Assembly (NCBI GenBank): GCA_902586125.1
Contig: CACIGI010000003.1
Coordinates: 1 to 64,000 of the forward strand
Direction of reading: 5' to 3'
Source: an uncultured Pelagibacteraceae bacterium
Lineage (GTDB): Bacteria > Pseudomonadota > Alphaproteobacteria > Pelagibacterales > Pelagibacteraceae
Length of the DNA stretch: 64,000 nt
Below are positions 45,849-60,100 of this stretch, piece after piece. A program made the position numbers and the translations under genes. The stretch's first letter is position 1; each line of letters starts with the position of its first letter. The notes under the pieces are model-generated. The model made no database searches. It saw only the letters and a list, made by a program, of their open reading frames with translations, and was not told where the DNA came from.

Positions 45849-47723
45849 CTATATCTCCAAATAATTTTTATTTCTCAATGAATCTCTCATCTTATGTCGA
45901 TCGATTATTAGTTTAAATAGTTTAGTTGCCATTGGAGCGGCTGTTGTGCTTCCATTTCCTCCGTGTTCTACAATTATGCTTAATGCGTATCGAGGATTTT
46001 TATATGGCCCAAAAGCTACATATAAAGCATGATCTCTTTGCTCATATGGTATCTGGAATGTTTTAAGATCAAGCTCTCTTTCTTCTTCCGTAATTTTTTT
46101 AACTTGTGCTGTTCCAGTTTTGCCTGCAAACTGATATTTTGGATTGTCAATTCTCGAACGGTAAGATGTACCCATCACTTCATTTGTCGAGCTAAAAATA
46201 GCGTCTTGAACAATCTTGATATTTTTTGAATTTTTATAAAGTGGTGTAAATTTATCAATTAGCTGATCATTGACTTTATCATCGAGTACAAGATGAGGGT
46301 AAATTTTGTGACCTCCATTTGCAATTTGAGCTGTCATCAAACATAATTGAATTGGAGTAGTTTGAATATAGCCTTGTCCAATTCCTGTTATTATTGTTTC
46401 ACCTAATAGCCATCCTTTGCCAAGAGCATTTTTTTTCCATTGTGTGTTGGGAATTAAACCTTTTTTTTCAATATCAAATAGATCACCAAAAACTTTTTCT
46501 CCAAGACCAAATTTTTTTGCAGTCTCACTTAATTTATCAACTCCAAGTTTACGAGCAACCTCATAAAAATAAGTGTCACAAGATTGCTTCATCGCATTTC
46601 TCAAATTCATATAGCCATGACCTTTTTTCTTCCAACAATGATAAGTTTGACCATACATTTCCGTTTTACCAGTGCATTGAACTGTAAAATTAGTATTAAC
46701 AATTCCGTTTTCTAACGCAGATAAAGCAACTATTGGTTTAATCGTTGAACCTGGAGAGTAATTACCTTGTAAAGTTTTATTAACTAATGGTTTCATTGGA
46801 TCATTTCGAATTAATTCCCAATCATCTTGACTAATGCCAAAAACAAACAAATTTGGATCAAATGATGGTGATGAATGCATTGCAATTACTGCGCCAGTGT
46901 AAATATCCATTACACAGATAGATCCTGCTTTATCTTTCAGCAACTCATTTGCTAATTTTTGAACTTCGGTATCTATGGTCAGTCTTAAAGTTTTACCTTT
47001 TTGACCTTTTTGAAATTCCAACTGACTAATTCTTCTACCATAGGCATTGACTTCATATCTTTCTATATCATTAGTCCCTATTAATTTTTCCTCAAATGTT
47101 TTTTCTAAACCTACTTTTCCAACTTTTAAACCTGGAACAAAATTCTTTTTTATAGCTTGGGTAGTTTCAATATCGTCTTGGTTTGCCTGACTGACATAGC
47201 CTATTAAATGAGTAAAGTTTTCTTTAAAAGGATAGTTCCTTGAAATCGATATAACAGGTTTAACACCATTTAAATCATATAAATGGTTATTAATCTTCGA
47301 AAATTTTTGCCAACTTAAATTGTCAGAAACAATTAAAGTTTCCCATGGTTTTATTTCATTTTTCTTTTTTAATACTTTTTTAAATTCTATATCTGACAAT
47401 TCTAGTAAGTCTTTTAATCGATAAATAACATACCTAAAATCCTCAACTTGTTCTGGTATCACATGGAGTTGATAAGCTTCAAAATTGCCTGCAATGACAT
47501 TACCAAAATAATCATGAAATTCTCCCCTGACAGGAGCTAACTTCCATTCTCTAATTCTATTTTTATCCGAAAGAGTTAAATATTTTTTGTTTTCCTTAAC
47601 TTGTAAGAAAAATAATCTACTTACAATTCCAATCATTATAAAAAATTTCAAAGAGCCTGTAATGAACATTCTTCTATTAATAGAATTAAGTTTTTTTACA
47701 TTATCACTTGAAGAGTTAATCAT
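45849..47723 (-). CDS. mrdA: Penicillin-binding protein 2 (rod-shape transpeptidase)
   Basis: The 624-residue protein has one N-terminal membrane anchor, a dimerisation domain and a transpeptidase domain with the three active-site motifs: SPGSTIKP (catalytic serine and lysine), the SxN-type SCDTYFY and KTGTAQV. It crosslinks the strands made by RodA during elongation. It overlaps the mreD end by eight bases. Confidence 0.97.
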   Translation of the reverse strand: MINSSSDNVKKLNSINRRMFITGSLKFFIMIGIVSRLFFLQVKENKKYLTLSDKNRIREWKLAPVRGEFHDYFGNVIAGNFEAYQLHVIPEQVEDFRYVIYRLKDLLELSDIEFKKVLKKKNEIKPWETLIVSDNLSWQKFSKINNHLYDLNGVKPVISISRNYPFKENFTHLIGYVSQANQDDIETTQAIKKNFVPGLKVGKVGLEKTFEEKLIGTNDIERYEVNAYGRRISQLEFQKGQKGKTLRLTIDTEVQKLANELLKDKAGSICVMDIYTGAVIAMHSSPSFDPNLFVFGISQDDWELIRNDPMKPLVNKTLQGNYSPGSTIKPIVALSALENGIVNTNFTVQCTGKTEMYGQTYHCWKKKGHGYMNLRNAMKQSCDTYFYEVARKLGVDKLSETAKKFGLGEKVFGDLFDIEKKGLIPNTQWKKNALGKGWLLGETIITGIGQGYIQTTPIQLCLMTAQIANGGHKIYPHLVLDDKVNDQLIDKFTPLYKNSKNIKIVQDAIFSSTNEVMGTSYRSRIDNPKYQFAGKTGTAQVKKITEEERELDLKTFQIPYEQRDHALYVAFGPYKNPRYALSIIVEHGGNGSTTAAPMATKLFKLIIDRHKMRDSLRNKNYLEI

Positions 47724-48237
47724 TTATACCTTTCATATAATATTTGAATAATGATAAGAAAACTATGTATAATAAAAATGTACAAGTCGTGTTGATCAAA
47801 TAACTTATTAAAACCAAATCATAAGAAAAAAATAGTGTTAAAACTGAGTAATTTAATGAGTTAATCAGACTAATGATAAATAAAAAATAGAACCAATCTT
47901 TCATAGGACTTGGTCTAATTGTGATATTTCTTATATATGCTGTAGCAATACAAATTAAAGTATAGGATAAACTACTAATTCCCAAAGGTAAGCCTACAAC
48001 AGTATCATTCAGCAAGCCCGCAATAAATACAAAAAGATAATCAAAATGTTTAAAATCCTTTAAGGTAAAGAAAAAGATTAGAATAAATGGAAAATTGAAA
48101 GAAAAATATTCAAGTTGTAGATAATTAAAATCAAATTCATTAAGTACTGAAACAAATAATAAAATTATTGGTAACCAAGTATACAATTTAGATAATGTTC
48201 CTTTTGTTTTTAAATTAGCCACCAGTTCTACCTCCAT
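47716..48237 (-). CDS. mreD: Rod shape-determining protein MreD
   Basis: The 173-residue membrane protein has about five helices and a typical MreD middle (LFVFIAGLLNDTVVGLPLGISSLSY, quoted in part; conserved Asp in GLLND). It bridges MreC and RodA/PBP2. It overlaps mreC by 23 bases upstream and mrdA by eight bases downstream. Sequence conservation in MreD is low, so position adds much of the support. Confidence 0.9.
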   Translation of the reverse strand: MEVELVANLKTKGTLSKLYTWLPIILLFVSVLNEFDFNYLQLEYFSFNFPFILIFFFTLKDFKHFDYLFVFIAGLLNDTVVGLPLGISSLSYTLICIATAYIRNITIRPSPMKDWFYFLFIISLINSLNYSVLTLFFSYDLVLISYLINTTCTFLLYIVFLSLFKYYMKGIND

Positions 48238-49444
48238 TCAAAACACAACTCCTATATTCCTCGGTTCCGACATTGAAGCCGTTTGTATTTAAAAAAGATT
48301 TTCTACACTTATGACCATGATCTAGATTCAATTTTAAAAATTCTAACTCTTGAGTATCAATATTGAATTGATTGATTTTTTTCTTTTGCGAGAAAATTTC
48401 ATTCTTTAAGACCGAAATTTGATTATTCAAATCATTTATTTCAATAATCAAATTTTCATTTTCTTCGATGAATTTTAAATTTGTTTCTTCAATAATTTTA
48501 AGTTCATCCTCTAAAATTTTTAATTTTGTCTCTTCAAGTTCTTCACTTTTATTTTCAACTGTAACCATATCTGGTGCAACTTCAGGAATTTCAATTTGAG
48601 TAATTGTTTCTGCAAAAACATACTTTAATTGTGTAAAATCGCTGTAGAATTCAACATTATATTTATTTGAAGAACCAATTTTATCAGATCTTAATTTGCC
48701 TATTGGCACTCCACTTTTAAATATTGCTCCGGTGCCTGAGGTATAAACTATACTTTCATCAACTAACTCCTCTGACAAACCTGCTTTGATATATTTAATT
48801 TGTCCATAATTTTCTCCAGACCCAGTGACGATTGCTTGAATATTCTGAGGTGCAATTGTTACTGGAACATTAGAGTTCAAATCTGATAATAGTAATACCC
48901 TAGATGTCTTATAATTTACCTCAATTACTCGACCAACTAAATACGATTGATCATAAATATTTGTACCTATTTTGATGTCGTCTTTACTACCTTTATTTAT
49001 GATAATACTTTTTAAAAAAGGGCTATCATGATCAACAATAATTTTTGCTAAAATTTTATTTGAACTTGAAATATAATCATCAATAAGTACCTTCAGTTCT
49101 TGATTTTCATACTGAATAATTTCGTTAGATACAAAATCAGATTTAAGATTGTCTAGTTCGTCTTTATTTTTTTGATATTTATTAAAAAAAGATGTGTATT
49201 CAATAATATTTATAGCAGAGTTCTTAATAAAGTTTTCTGGCACGGAGACAATAAAAGATGATCGATAAACTACCTCGCTCAATCCGGCTTTCAGGTATCT
49301 TACCGCTTTAAAGTCAAGGTTAGATAAAATAATAATAAATATCGAAATAAATACTAAGGTAAGTAGAGAAAATTTTTGCTGAGTGCTTTTTTTTAAAAAA
49401 GCAGAACGAATTGCTATTATAAAATCATCTCTGCTAGAGGCCAT
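48215..49444 (-). CDS. mreC: Rod shape-determining protein MreC
   Basis: The 409-residue protein has a cytoplasmic N-terminus, one membrane helix (about 25-43), a coiled coil and the MreC beta domain (KIIVDHDSPFLKSIIINKGS, GRVIEVNYKTSRVLLLSD, VTGSGENYGQIKY). After residue 300 a second long coiled coil rich in Glu, Lys and Leu extends the protein, giving a C-terminal tail longer than in many MreC proteins. It follows mreB by five bases. Confidence 0.94.
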   Translation of the reverse strand: MASSRDDFIIAIRSAFLKKSTQQKFSLLTLVFISIFIIILSNLDFKAVRYLKAGLSEVVYRSSFIVSVPENFIKNSAINIIEYTSFFNKYQKNKDELDNLKSDFVSNEIIQYENQELKVLIDDYISSSNKILAKIIVDHDSPFLKSIIINKGSKDDIKIGTNIYDQSYLVGRVIEVNYKTSRVLLLSDLNSNVPVTIAPQNIQAIVTGSGENYGQIKYIKAGLSEELVDESIVYTSGTGAIFKSGVPIGKLRSDKIGSSNKYNVEFYSDFTQLKYVFAETITQIEIPEVAPDMVTVENKSEELEETKLKILEDELKIIEETNLKFIEENENLIIEINDLNNQISVLKNEIFSQKKKINQFNIDTQELEFLKLNLDHGHKCRKSFLNTNGFNVGTEEYRSCVLNGGRTGG

Positions 49445-49449
49445 TACTC

Positions 49450-52061
<2,612 letters not shown>

Positions 52062-52148
52062 ATCAAAAATTTTATTATAGAAATATACAATTTCTCGTTT
52101 AGATTGCAAAAATAAAATACTGAATTTGCCTTAATTTGGAACTAAAAT

Positions 52149-53737
<1,589 letters not shown>

Positions 53738-53739
53738 AA

Positions 53740-55506
53740 TTAAACTAGAGCTTTACCTTTACCAGTGATTTTATTTTCATCTTTCTCACTTGGTCCTAAT
53801 ATCATTTGGTTATGAGGTTTTCCTGATGGAATCATTGGAAAACAATTTTCATTCGGATCTACTCGACAATCAAAAATAACAGGACCATCAAACTCTACCA
53901 TTTCTCTAATCTTTTCATCTAATTCATATGGTTTTTCAGCTTTTATACCTTTGCAGCCATAGGCCTCTGCCATTTTTATAAAATCTGGCAAAGCCTCAGT
54001 GTAGCTTTCAGAATAATTTTTTTCATGTAATAATTCTTGCCATTGCCTTACCATTCCCATGTATTGATTATTCAAAATAAAAATTTTAATGGGTAGATTA
54101 TATTGAACTGCTGTAGACATCTCTTGAATTGTCATTAGAACAGAAGCTTCACCTGCAATATCAATAACTAATTTTTTTGGATGAGCTATTTGAACACCAA
54201 CAGCAGCAGGTAAACCATATCCCATTGTTCCAAGACCACCAGAAGTCATCCAACGATTTGGCTTATTAAATTTATAATGTTGGGCTGCCCACATTTGATG
54301 TTGACCTACCTCAGTCGTCACATAAGTATCTTTATGTTTGGTAAGTTCATATAGTCTTTGAACTGCATGTTGAGGTTTTATTGTTTCATCACTATTTTTA
54401 AAATGAAGAGAATTTTTTGTTCGCCATTTTTGTATTTGTTCCCACCATTTAGCAATTTGTTGCTTATTAGATTTTTTCAAATCTAAGTTTTTCCTCTTCA
54501 AAGTTTTGTTTATACTTTTTAAAACCTCTTTAACATCACCAACTAACGCTAAATCAACTTTAATGATTTTATTTATTGATGAAGGATCAATATCAATATG
54601 AACTTTTTTTGATTTTGGAGAGAACTCATCAATTTTACCAGTTATTCTATCATCAAATCTTGCACCAATATTTATTAATAAGTCACAATCATGCATTGCA
54701 TTATTAGCTTCATAAGTTCCATGCATACCAAGCATGCCTAAAAATTGATTATCATCGCCTGGGTATGCTCCCAGACCTTGCAACGTAGAGGTGATTGGAA
54801 AACCTGTAAGTTCAACAAGTTCTCTTAAAACATTACTTGCCTCTGGTCCAGAATTAATAACGCCACCACCAGAATAAATGACAGGTTTTTTCGATTTATT
54901 CATTAAACCAATCAAAGTATCAATGTCTTTTTGCAAAAAATGATTTAACGATTTTCCATTTAGTTTTTTTTCAGCTTTAGGTTTTGAATAACCTATTTTA
55001 GCAAACTGGATATCTTTAGGTATATCAACTAAAACTGGTCCAGGTCTTCCTGTTGTTGCAACTCTAAAAGCCTCATGAAGAGTTTTTGATAAATCTTTAA
55101 TATCTTTGACTAACCAATTATGTTTTGTGCATGGTCTTGTAATTCCAGTTGTGTCACATTCCTGAAATGCATCAGTGCCAATTAGATGTGTCGGCACTTG
55201 TCCTGATATACAAACTAGTGGAACAGAGTCCATATATGCATCTGTTAATGCAGTAACAACATTGGTAGCGCCAGGTCCAGAAGTTACAAGTACAACACCT
55301 GGTTTTCCTGATGATCTGGCATATCCCTCTGCAGCATGTCCTGCTCCTTGTTCATGTCTGACTAAAATATGTTTAATAGTGTTATGATTTTTTAATTCAT
55401 CATAAATTGGTAACACTGCACCACCTGGATAACCAAAAATAAAATCCACTCCTTGATCCTCAAGACATTTGAATACAATTTCAGCACCTGTATATAATTT
55501 AGACAT
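53740..55506 (-). CDS. ilvB: Acetolactate synthase catalytic subunit
   Basis: The 588-residue thiamine-diphosphate enzyme has the N-terminal Glu motif ([15 protein letters not shown]), the central FAD domain, and the C-terminal cofactor domain with [13 protein letters not shown] in place of the usual GDGS-type start and [14 protein letters not shown]. The substituted motif is also familiar from other alphaproteobacterial enzymes. It catalyses the first common step of branched-chain amino acid synthesis and heads the ilvB-ilvH-ilvC-leuA unit. Confidence 0.97.
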   Translation of the reverse strand: MSKLYTGAEIVFKCLEDQGVDFIFGYPGGAVLPIYDELKNHNTIKHILVRHEQGAGHAAEGYARSSGKPGVVLVTSGPGATNVVTALTDAYMDSVPLVCISGQVPTHLIGTDAFQECDTTGITRPCTKHNWLVKDIKDLSKTLHEAFRVATTGRPGPVLVDIPKDIQFAKIGYSKPKAEKKLNGKSLNHFLQKDIDTLIGLMNKSKKPVIYSGGGVINSGPEASNVLRELVELTGFPITSTLQGLGAYPGDDNQFLGMLGMHGTYEANNAMHDCDLLINIGARFDDRITGKIDEFSPKSKKVHIDIDPSSINKIIKVDLALVGDVKEVLKSINKTLKRKNLDLKKSNKQQIAKWWEQIQKWRTKNSLHFKNSDETIKPQHAVQRLYELTKHKDTYVTTEVGQHQMWAAQHYKFNKPNRWMTSGGLGTMGYGLPAAVGVQIAHPKKLVIDIAGEASVLMTIQEMSTAVQYNLPIKIFILNNQYMGMVRQWQELLHEKNYSESYTEALPDFIKMAEAYGCKGIKAEKPYELDEKIREMVEFDGPVIFDCRVDPNENCFPMIPSGKPHNQMILGPSEKDENKITGKGKALV

Positions 55507-55559
55507 TCATCCAATCTAGCTGAAGTTGTGCTTATTGGTCAAGAATTACTACGTGATAT

Positions 55560-56468
55560 CTAAATTTTTTTTAAAAATTTATTTAGATCCACTGACTTTA
55601 TTTTGTTCCAATCCATCATATTGCCTCTGCCCCAAGTAGATTGTCTCTTAGCGTATTGCCTAGTCTTTATTGATATTTTCTCAATTACCTCTGATATTCC
55701 TATTTTTTTCTCGAGATATTCTCTGATTTCTGCAATACCAATTGCCTTTGAGGCAGTTTTAACTCTTGGAACTTTTAATCTTATAAATTTTTTTACCTCT
55801 GATATAGCTCCATTTTTAATCATATCTTTAGTACGATCACTAATTCTCTTAACTAATTCAACTCTTGGATAATCAATGTAAATTTTTAAAAAATCATCAT
55901 TTTCATAATCAGATCGTGTACTTTTAAACCAATCGTAAATTGATATATTTGTAAACAATTTTACCTCATAGGCTCGAATTATTCTTTGAGTGTCTGTAGG
56001 TTTAACAAAGTTTTTTGATATAGGATCTAACTTTATTAATTCTGAAAAAAACTTCTTTGTTCCAATTTTTTTATGTAACAACCTTATTTTTGATCTTAAT
56101 CGAATTGGTATATTTGGAATGTTCACCAAACCCTCTGTTATTGCTTTAAAGTACAGTCCGGTACCACCCACAAGAATAGGTGTCTTATTTCTTTTTTTTA
56201 TATCTAGAATTTTTTTATTAACTAATTTTAACCAATCCCCTGAAGAAAAGTTTTTTTTTACACTTTGAAATCCATATAAATGATGGTTAATATTCTTGTA
56301 ATCCTTTGGGAGTGGTCTCGCAGATAAAATTTTTAATTCTTTATATACCTGCATGCTATCAGCATTTACAATTTCACCATTAATTTTTTTAGCTAGTTTA
56401 ATTGCAAAATTAGATTTTCCAGATGCCGTGGGACCATAAATTAAAATAATCTTGGATTTGGAGTCCAT
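55560..56468 (-). CDS. miaA: tRNA dimethylallyltransferase MiaA
   Basis: The 302-residue enzyme has the P-loop GPTASGKSNFAIKLAKK, the NADSMQVYKEL motif and VGGTGLYFKAI. It prenylates A37 of tRNAs that read U-starting codons. It lies four bases after degP on the same strand and 54 bases before the start of ilvB, so it could be cotranscribed with the hfl-degP genes. Confidence 0.97.
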   Translation of the reverse strand: MDSKSKIILIYGPTASGKSNFAIKLAKKINGEIVNADSMQVYKELKILSARPLPKDYKNINHHLYGFQSVKKNFSSGDWLKLVNKKILDIKKRNKTPILVGGTGLYFKAITEGLVNIPNIPIRLRSKIRLLHKKIGTKKFFSELIKLDPISKNFVKPTDTQRIIRAYEVKLFTNISIYDWFKSTRSDYENDDFLKIYIDYPRVELVKRISDRTKDMIKNGAISEVKKFIRLKVPRVKTASKAIGIAEIREYLEKKIGISEVIEKISIKTRQYAKRQSTWGRGNMMDWNKIKSVDLNKFLKKI

Positions 56469-56471
56469 TAA

Positions 56472-57875
56472 TTAATCTAATTTAACACCAATATATCGTC
56501 TCTGATTTTGGCTATTATAAATAACTAATAAAATAGTTTTTTGACTACTATTTAAAACTTGTTCCACTATCTTGTTTAAATCATTTACATTTCTAATTTT
56601 TTTCTTTTGAGCTTCTAGAATGATACTGTTTACTTCAACAGAGCTTATTAAAGGACTATCATTTGCTATTTTAGTGACAACTAATCCAGATGTTTGATTA
56701 GGTAAATTTCTTGACTTAATATCATCTTTAGTAAGTTGTCTCACAGTCACTTTCAAGTCTTTTATCTCAGTTTCCTTTGGGCCCTCTGTCTTTTCTGAAA
56801 CTTTAAAGTCCTCTGAAGTTTCTAATCTTCCAAGAGTGACAATTTTAATAATTTCTTTTTTATCTCTCCAAATTTTTACTTCAACTCTTTTTCCAACCTC
56901 TGTTCTTGCAACAATCATTGGAAGTTCCTTCATCTGATTTATTTTTTTTCCATTAAATTCTAAAATGATATCTCCTGCTTTAACTCCAGCTTTGGCAGAT
57001 GGACTATTTTCTGCAACACTTGCAACCAAAGCACCACGCGGTTTATCTAATTTTTCAACTTCAGCAATTTCTTTTGTAACATCTTGAATTCTTACACCTA
57101 ACCAACCTCTTTTAGTTTCTCCAAACTCTATTAACTGATCAATAACTATTTTTGCACTATTCGAAGGTATTGAAAAACCAATTCCAATTGATCCGTTTCT
57201 TCCAAGTATGGCAGTATTAATTCCTATTACATTTCCATTCATATCAAACAAAGGTCCACCAGAGTTTCCTTGATTGATTGATGCATCAGTCTGAATATAA
57301 TCTTCGTATCTAGTTAAACCTATCGATCTATTTCTTGCAGAGATAATTCCCGAGGTTACAGTACCTCCAAGACCAAAAGGATTTCCAATTGCTATGACCC
57401 AATCACCAATTCTTGCTTTATCAGAGTCTCCAAATTTAACAGGTTTGAACTTTTCATTTGTCTCAAGTTGAAGAACAGCAATATCAGACAATGGATCAGC
57501 GCCTAGAACTTTAGCTTTAACTTCTTTGTCACCTACTCTTATGATAATATCATCGGCATCCTGAATTACATGATTGTTTGTAACAACAATACCTTTCTCA
57601 TCTATAATAAATCCTGAACCCAAAGCTGCTGATGGTCTTTCTTGTGGTGCTCCAAATTCTTTAAACATATCCTCAAATGGTGACCCTGGGGGAAATTGAA
57701 AAGGGAAAGGATTTGTTTGTGTTTTCACTATTGTGGTCGTTGAAATATTAACTACAGATGGCATCAACTCTTCCGCTAAATCAGCAAAAGAACTAGGATG
57801 ATTTTGGGCGAATGATTTTAATTGAAGACCTATAATTAAAATAATCGCTGTAAATAACGTATTTATTCTACTCAT
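56472..57875 (-). CDS. degP: Periplasmic serine protease DegP/HtrA family
   Basis: The 467-residue protein has a signal peptide (1-23), a trypsin-like domain with the triad His102 (NNHVIQDADD), Asp131 (LSDIAVLQL) and Ser205 (QGNSGGPLF), then two PDZ domains (about 255-340 and 375-465). It degrades or refolds damaged envelope proteins. It follows hflC and a DUF2065 gene, the usual alphaproteobacterial arrangement. Confidence 0.97.
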   Translation of the reverse strand: MSRINTLFTAIILIIGLQLKSFAQNHPSSFADLAEELMPSVVNISTTTIVKTQTNPFPFQFPPGSPFEDMFKEFGAPQERPSAALGSGFIIDEKGIVVTNNHVIQDADDIIIRVGDKEVKAKVLGADPLSDIAVLQLETNEKFKPVKFGDSDKARIGDWVIAIGNPFGLGGTVTSGIISARNRSIGLTRYEDYIQTDASINQGNSGGPLFDMNGNVIGINTAILGRNGSIGIGFSIPSNSAKIVIDQLIEFGETKRGWLGVRIQDVTKEIAEVEKLDKPRGALVASVAENSPSAKAGVKAGDIILEFNGKKINQMKELPMIVARTEVGKRVEVKIWRDKKEIIKIVTLGRLETSEDFKVSEKTEGPKETEIKDLKVTVRQLTKDDIKSRNLPNQTSGLVVTKIANDSPLISSVEVNSIILEAQKKKIRNVNDLNKIVEQVLNSSQKTILLVIYNSQNQRRYIGVKLD

Positions 57876-57876
57876 T

Positions 57877-58062
57877 TTAGTTTTTCATATAGTAAATAAT
57901 TATAAAACCTAATACTGCAAAGATTAATCCACCTGATCTAAGTTGACTATCTTTTATAAGTTCTAACTTTTTTAACATACTTTTCATTTTTGATGGAAAT
58001 ATGGCATATAAAATTCCCTCAATAAACAAGAATAGACCAAAGGCAATGATCAATTCCCTCAT
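57877..58062 (-). CDS. Small DUF2065-family membrane protein
   Basis: The 61-residue protein has two membrane helices (about 3-22 and 43-58) separated by a basic loop (PSKMKSMLKKLELI). Its size, pattern and place next to hflC match the DUF2065 (YjeT-like) family, whose function is not established. It ends one base before degP starts. Confidence 0.88.
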   Translation of the reverse strand: MRELIIAFGLFLFIEGILYAIFPSKMKSMLKKLELIKDSQLRSGGLIFAVLGFIIIYYMKN

Positions 58063-58069
58063 TAAAATT

Positions 58070-58939
58070 CTATTGAGTTTTTGGTTTTATGTTTCCAAAA
58101 AATTTAAAGAACTCGCTATCAGGAGATAATATTAAGGACGTCTCTCCACCGATTAAAGCTTTTTCGTAAGCCTGCATGGCTCTGTAAAAAGCAAAAAATT
58201 CTGGATCTTGTCCAAAAGCATTAGCGAAAATATTATTTCTTTTACCATCGCCTTCTCCTTTCATAATCTCAGATTTTTTTTGTGCGTCTGCTAAAATAAC
58301 AGTCACTTCTTTGTCAGCAGTTGATGTAATCGTTACCGCCATCTCAGCTCCTTTTGCTCTAAATTCTTTAGCTTCTCTCTCCCTCTCTGTTTGCATTCTT
58401 CTAAAGATTGCATCACTGTTTGCTTGAGGGAGATCAGCACGTTTAATTCTTACATCTACAATTTCTATACCAAAGTTTTGTGCTTCATTGTTTACACCTT
58501 CTTGAATTAGAGCCATTTGTTTTGTTCTATCCTCTGATAAAAGCGTTTGTAGTTCTTGCTGACCTAATACGTTCCTAATTCTTGAGTTAATAATTGTTGC
58601 TAATCTAGATCTTGCTACTCTTTCGTTTCCAACTGAAATATAAAACTTAAGAGGATCTACAATTTGAAACCTAGCAAAAGCATCAACAATTAATCTTTTT
58701 TGATCTGACGCAATAACCTCTTCAGGTGGTGTATCTAGATTTAAAATTCTTTTATCTAAAAATACGACGTTTTGAATAAATGGTAATTTAAAGTTTAGTC
58801 CAGGTTTTAATATTATTCTTTTTGGATCACCAAATTGAAGTACTATTGCTTGATTAACTTCTTTGACTACAAATATTGAAAAAAATAATGTTGCTGCAAC
58901 TAAAACGGCTAAACCTGCTATAATTTTTCCTGTTTTCAT
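58070..58939 (-). CDS. hflC: HflC, membrane protease modulator
   Basis: The 289-residue protein has an N-terminal membrane helix (about 6-25), a prohibitin/SPFH domain (VNQAIVLQFGDPKRIILKPGLNFKLPF, quoted in part) and a helical C-terminal part (EREREAKEFRAKGAEMA). With HflK it forms a cage around FtsH and controls its access to membrane substrates. It starts one base after hflK ends. Confidence 0.97.
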   Translation of the reverse strand: MKTGKIIAGLAVLVAATLFFSIFVVKEVNQAIVLQFGDPKRIILKPGLNFKLPFIQNVVFLDKRILNLDTPPEEVIASDQKRLIVDAFARFQIVDPLKFYISVGNERVARSRLATIINSRIRNVLGQQELQTLLSEDRTKQMALIQEGVNNEAQNFGIEIVDVRIKRADLPQANSDAIFRRMQTEREREAKEFRAKGAEMAVTITSTADKEVTVILADAQKKSEIMKGEGDGKRNNIFANAFGQDPEFFAFYRAMQAYEKALIGGETSLILSPDSEFFKFFGNIKPKTQ

Positions 58940-58940
58940 C

Positions 58941-60050
58941 TTAATTCGTCGCTTTCTTTTTTAATTCTGGTAATGGCAAATATGGAACCACACCTGAGCC
59001 AGCATTTTTCTCAATTATCACTTTATCAATGTCAGCCAATACTTTTTCCATCGTCTCCAAGTACATCCTTTCTTGAGTTACAGATTTTGCTTTTTTATAT
59101 TCATTATAAATAGCTAAGAACCTGCTTGCTTCACCCTCTGCTTTAGCTACAACTTCTTTTTTATAAGCTTCTGCAGCTTGTAAAATCTTTGCTGCTTCTC
59201 CCCGCGCTCTTGGGATTACGTCATTAGCGTATGCTTCAGCTTCATTTTTTGATCTTTCCATGTCAGCCCTGGCAGCTTGCACATCACGAAACGCATCAAT
59301 TACTTGATCAGGTGGATCAGCTTTTTGCGTTTGAACTTGTGTAATTTGAATTCCTGATGTGTATTCGTCTAAAATCTTTTGAATTATTTCTTGTGTATCT
59401 GTCTCAATTAAAGATCTTCCTTCAGTAAGAATTGGCTGAATATCAGATCTTGCAATTACTTCTCTCATTGCCGTTTCTGCTGCAGCTTTAACAGTTCCTT
59501 CTGGGTCTTGAATTTTAAATAAAAAATTACCGGCATCTTTAATTACCCAAAAAACAGAAAAATCTATGTTCACGATGTTTTCATCACCAGTAAGCATAAG
59601 ACTTTCTTGAGGTACATCTGCTACACCTCCTGCAGCTGAAGAAAAACCACTATCTCTCTCCGACCTAAAACCAATATCTATTCGGTTAACCTTTGTAACT
59701 TTTGGTGTTAAAACAGTTTCTACAGGAAAAGGAATATGATAATTCAAACCTGGTTGGGTTGTTTTTACAAACTTTCCAAATCTCAAAACGACACCTTGTT
59801 CGTCAGGAAGTACTCTATAAAGACCACTTGCAAGCCATACAAAACCTAAAATAATTAAAACTAAAACAGCTTGCTTTCCCCCAGATGAACTTCCACCTGG
59901 TAAAAACTTTTTAATCTTTTCTTGAAACTCTTTGATAATTTTATCTACATCAGGCGGTCTTGGACCTCTTCCAGAACCATTACCACTTCCACCACCACCT
60001 GGGGGTGATCCCCAAGGACTACCACCTCTTTGTTGAAAATCATCAGACAT
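58941..60050 (-). CDS. hflK: HflK, membrane protease modulator
   Basis: The 369-residue protein has the Gly/Pro-rich cytoplasmic head typical of HflK (GGSPWGSPPGGGGSGNG), one membrane helix (about 62-80) and an SPFH domain (YRVLPDEQGVVLRFGKFVK). A long helical region rich in Ala and Glu completes it. It is the first gene of the hflK-hflC-DUF2065-degP-miaA run and is divergent from mrp with 50 bases between, so promoters for both lie there. Confidence 0.97.
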   Translation of the reverse strand: MSDDFQQRGGSPWGSPPGGGGSGNGSGRGPRPPDVDKIIKEFQEKIKKFLPGGSSSGGKQAVLVLIILGFVWLASGLYRVLPDEQGVVLRFGKFVKTTQPGLNYHIPFPVETVLTPKVTKVNRIDIGFRSERDSGFSSAAGGVADVPQESLMLTGDENIVNIDFSVFWVIKDAGNFLFKIQDPEGTVKAAAETAMREVIARSDIQPILTEGRSLIETDTQEIIQKILDEYTSGIQITQVQTQKADPPDQVIDAFRDVQAARADMERSKNEAEAYANDVIPRARGEAAKILQAAEAYKKEVVAKAEGEASRFLAIYNEYKKAKSVTQERMYLETMEKVLADIDKVIIEKNAGSGVVPYLPLPELKKKATN

Positions 60051-60100
60051 AGACTATCTATATAGTGTCTAATTTGACAAAAACAAGCTAAGATCAAATA

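Noticed and set aside
52062-52109. Longer start for leuA
   Set aside because: The added residues do not match the family, and MADKDKVFIFDTTMRDG is the normal N-terminus.
53740-55506. Replaced GDGS motif in acetolactate synthase as loss of function
   Set aside because: Alphaproteobacterial enzymes often have AGEAS here, and the operon is intact.
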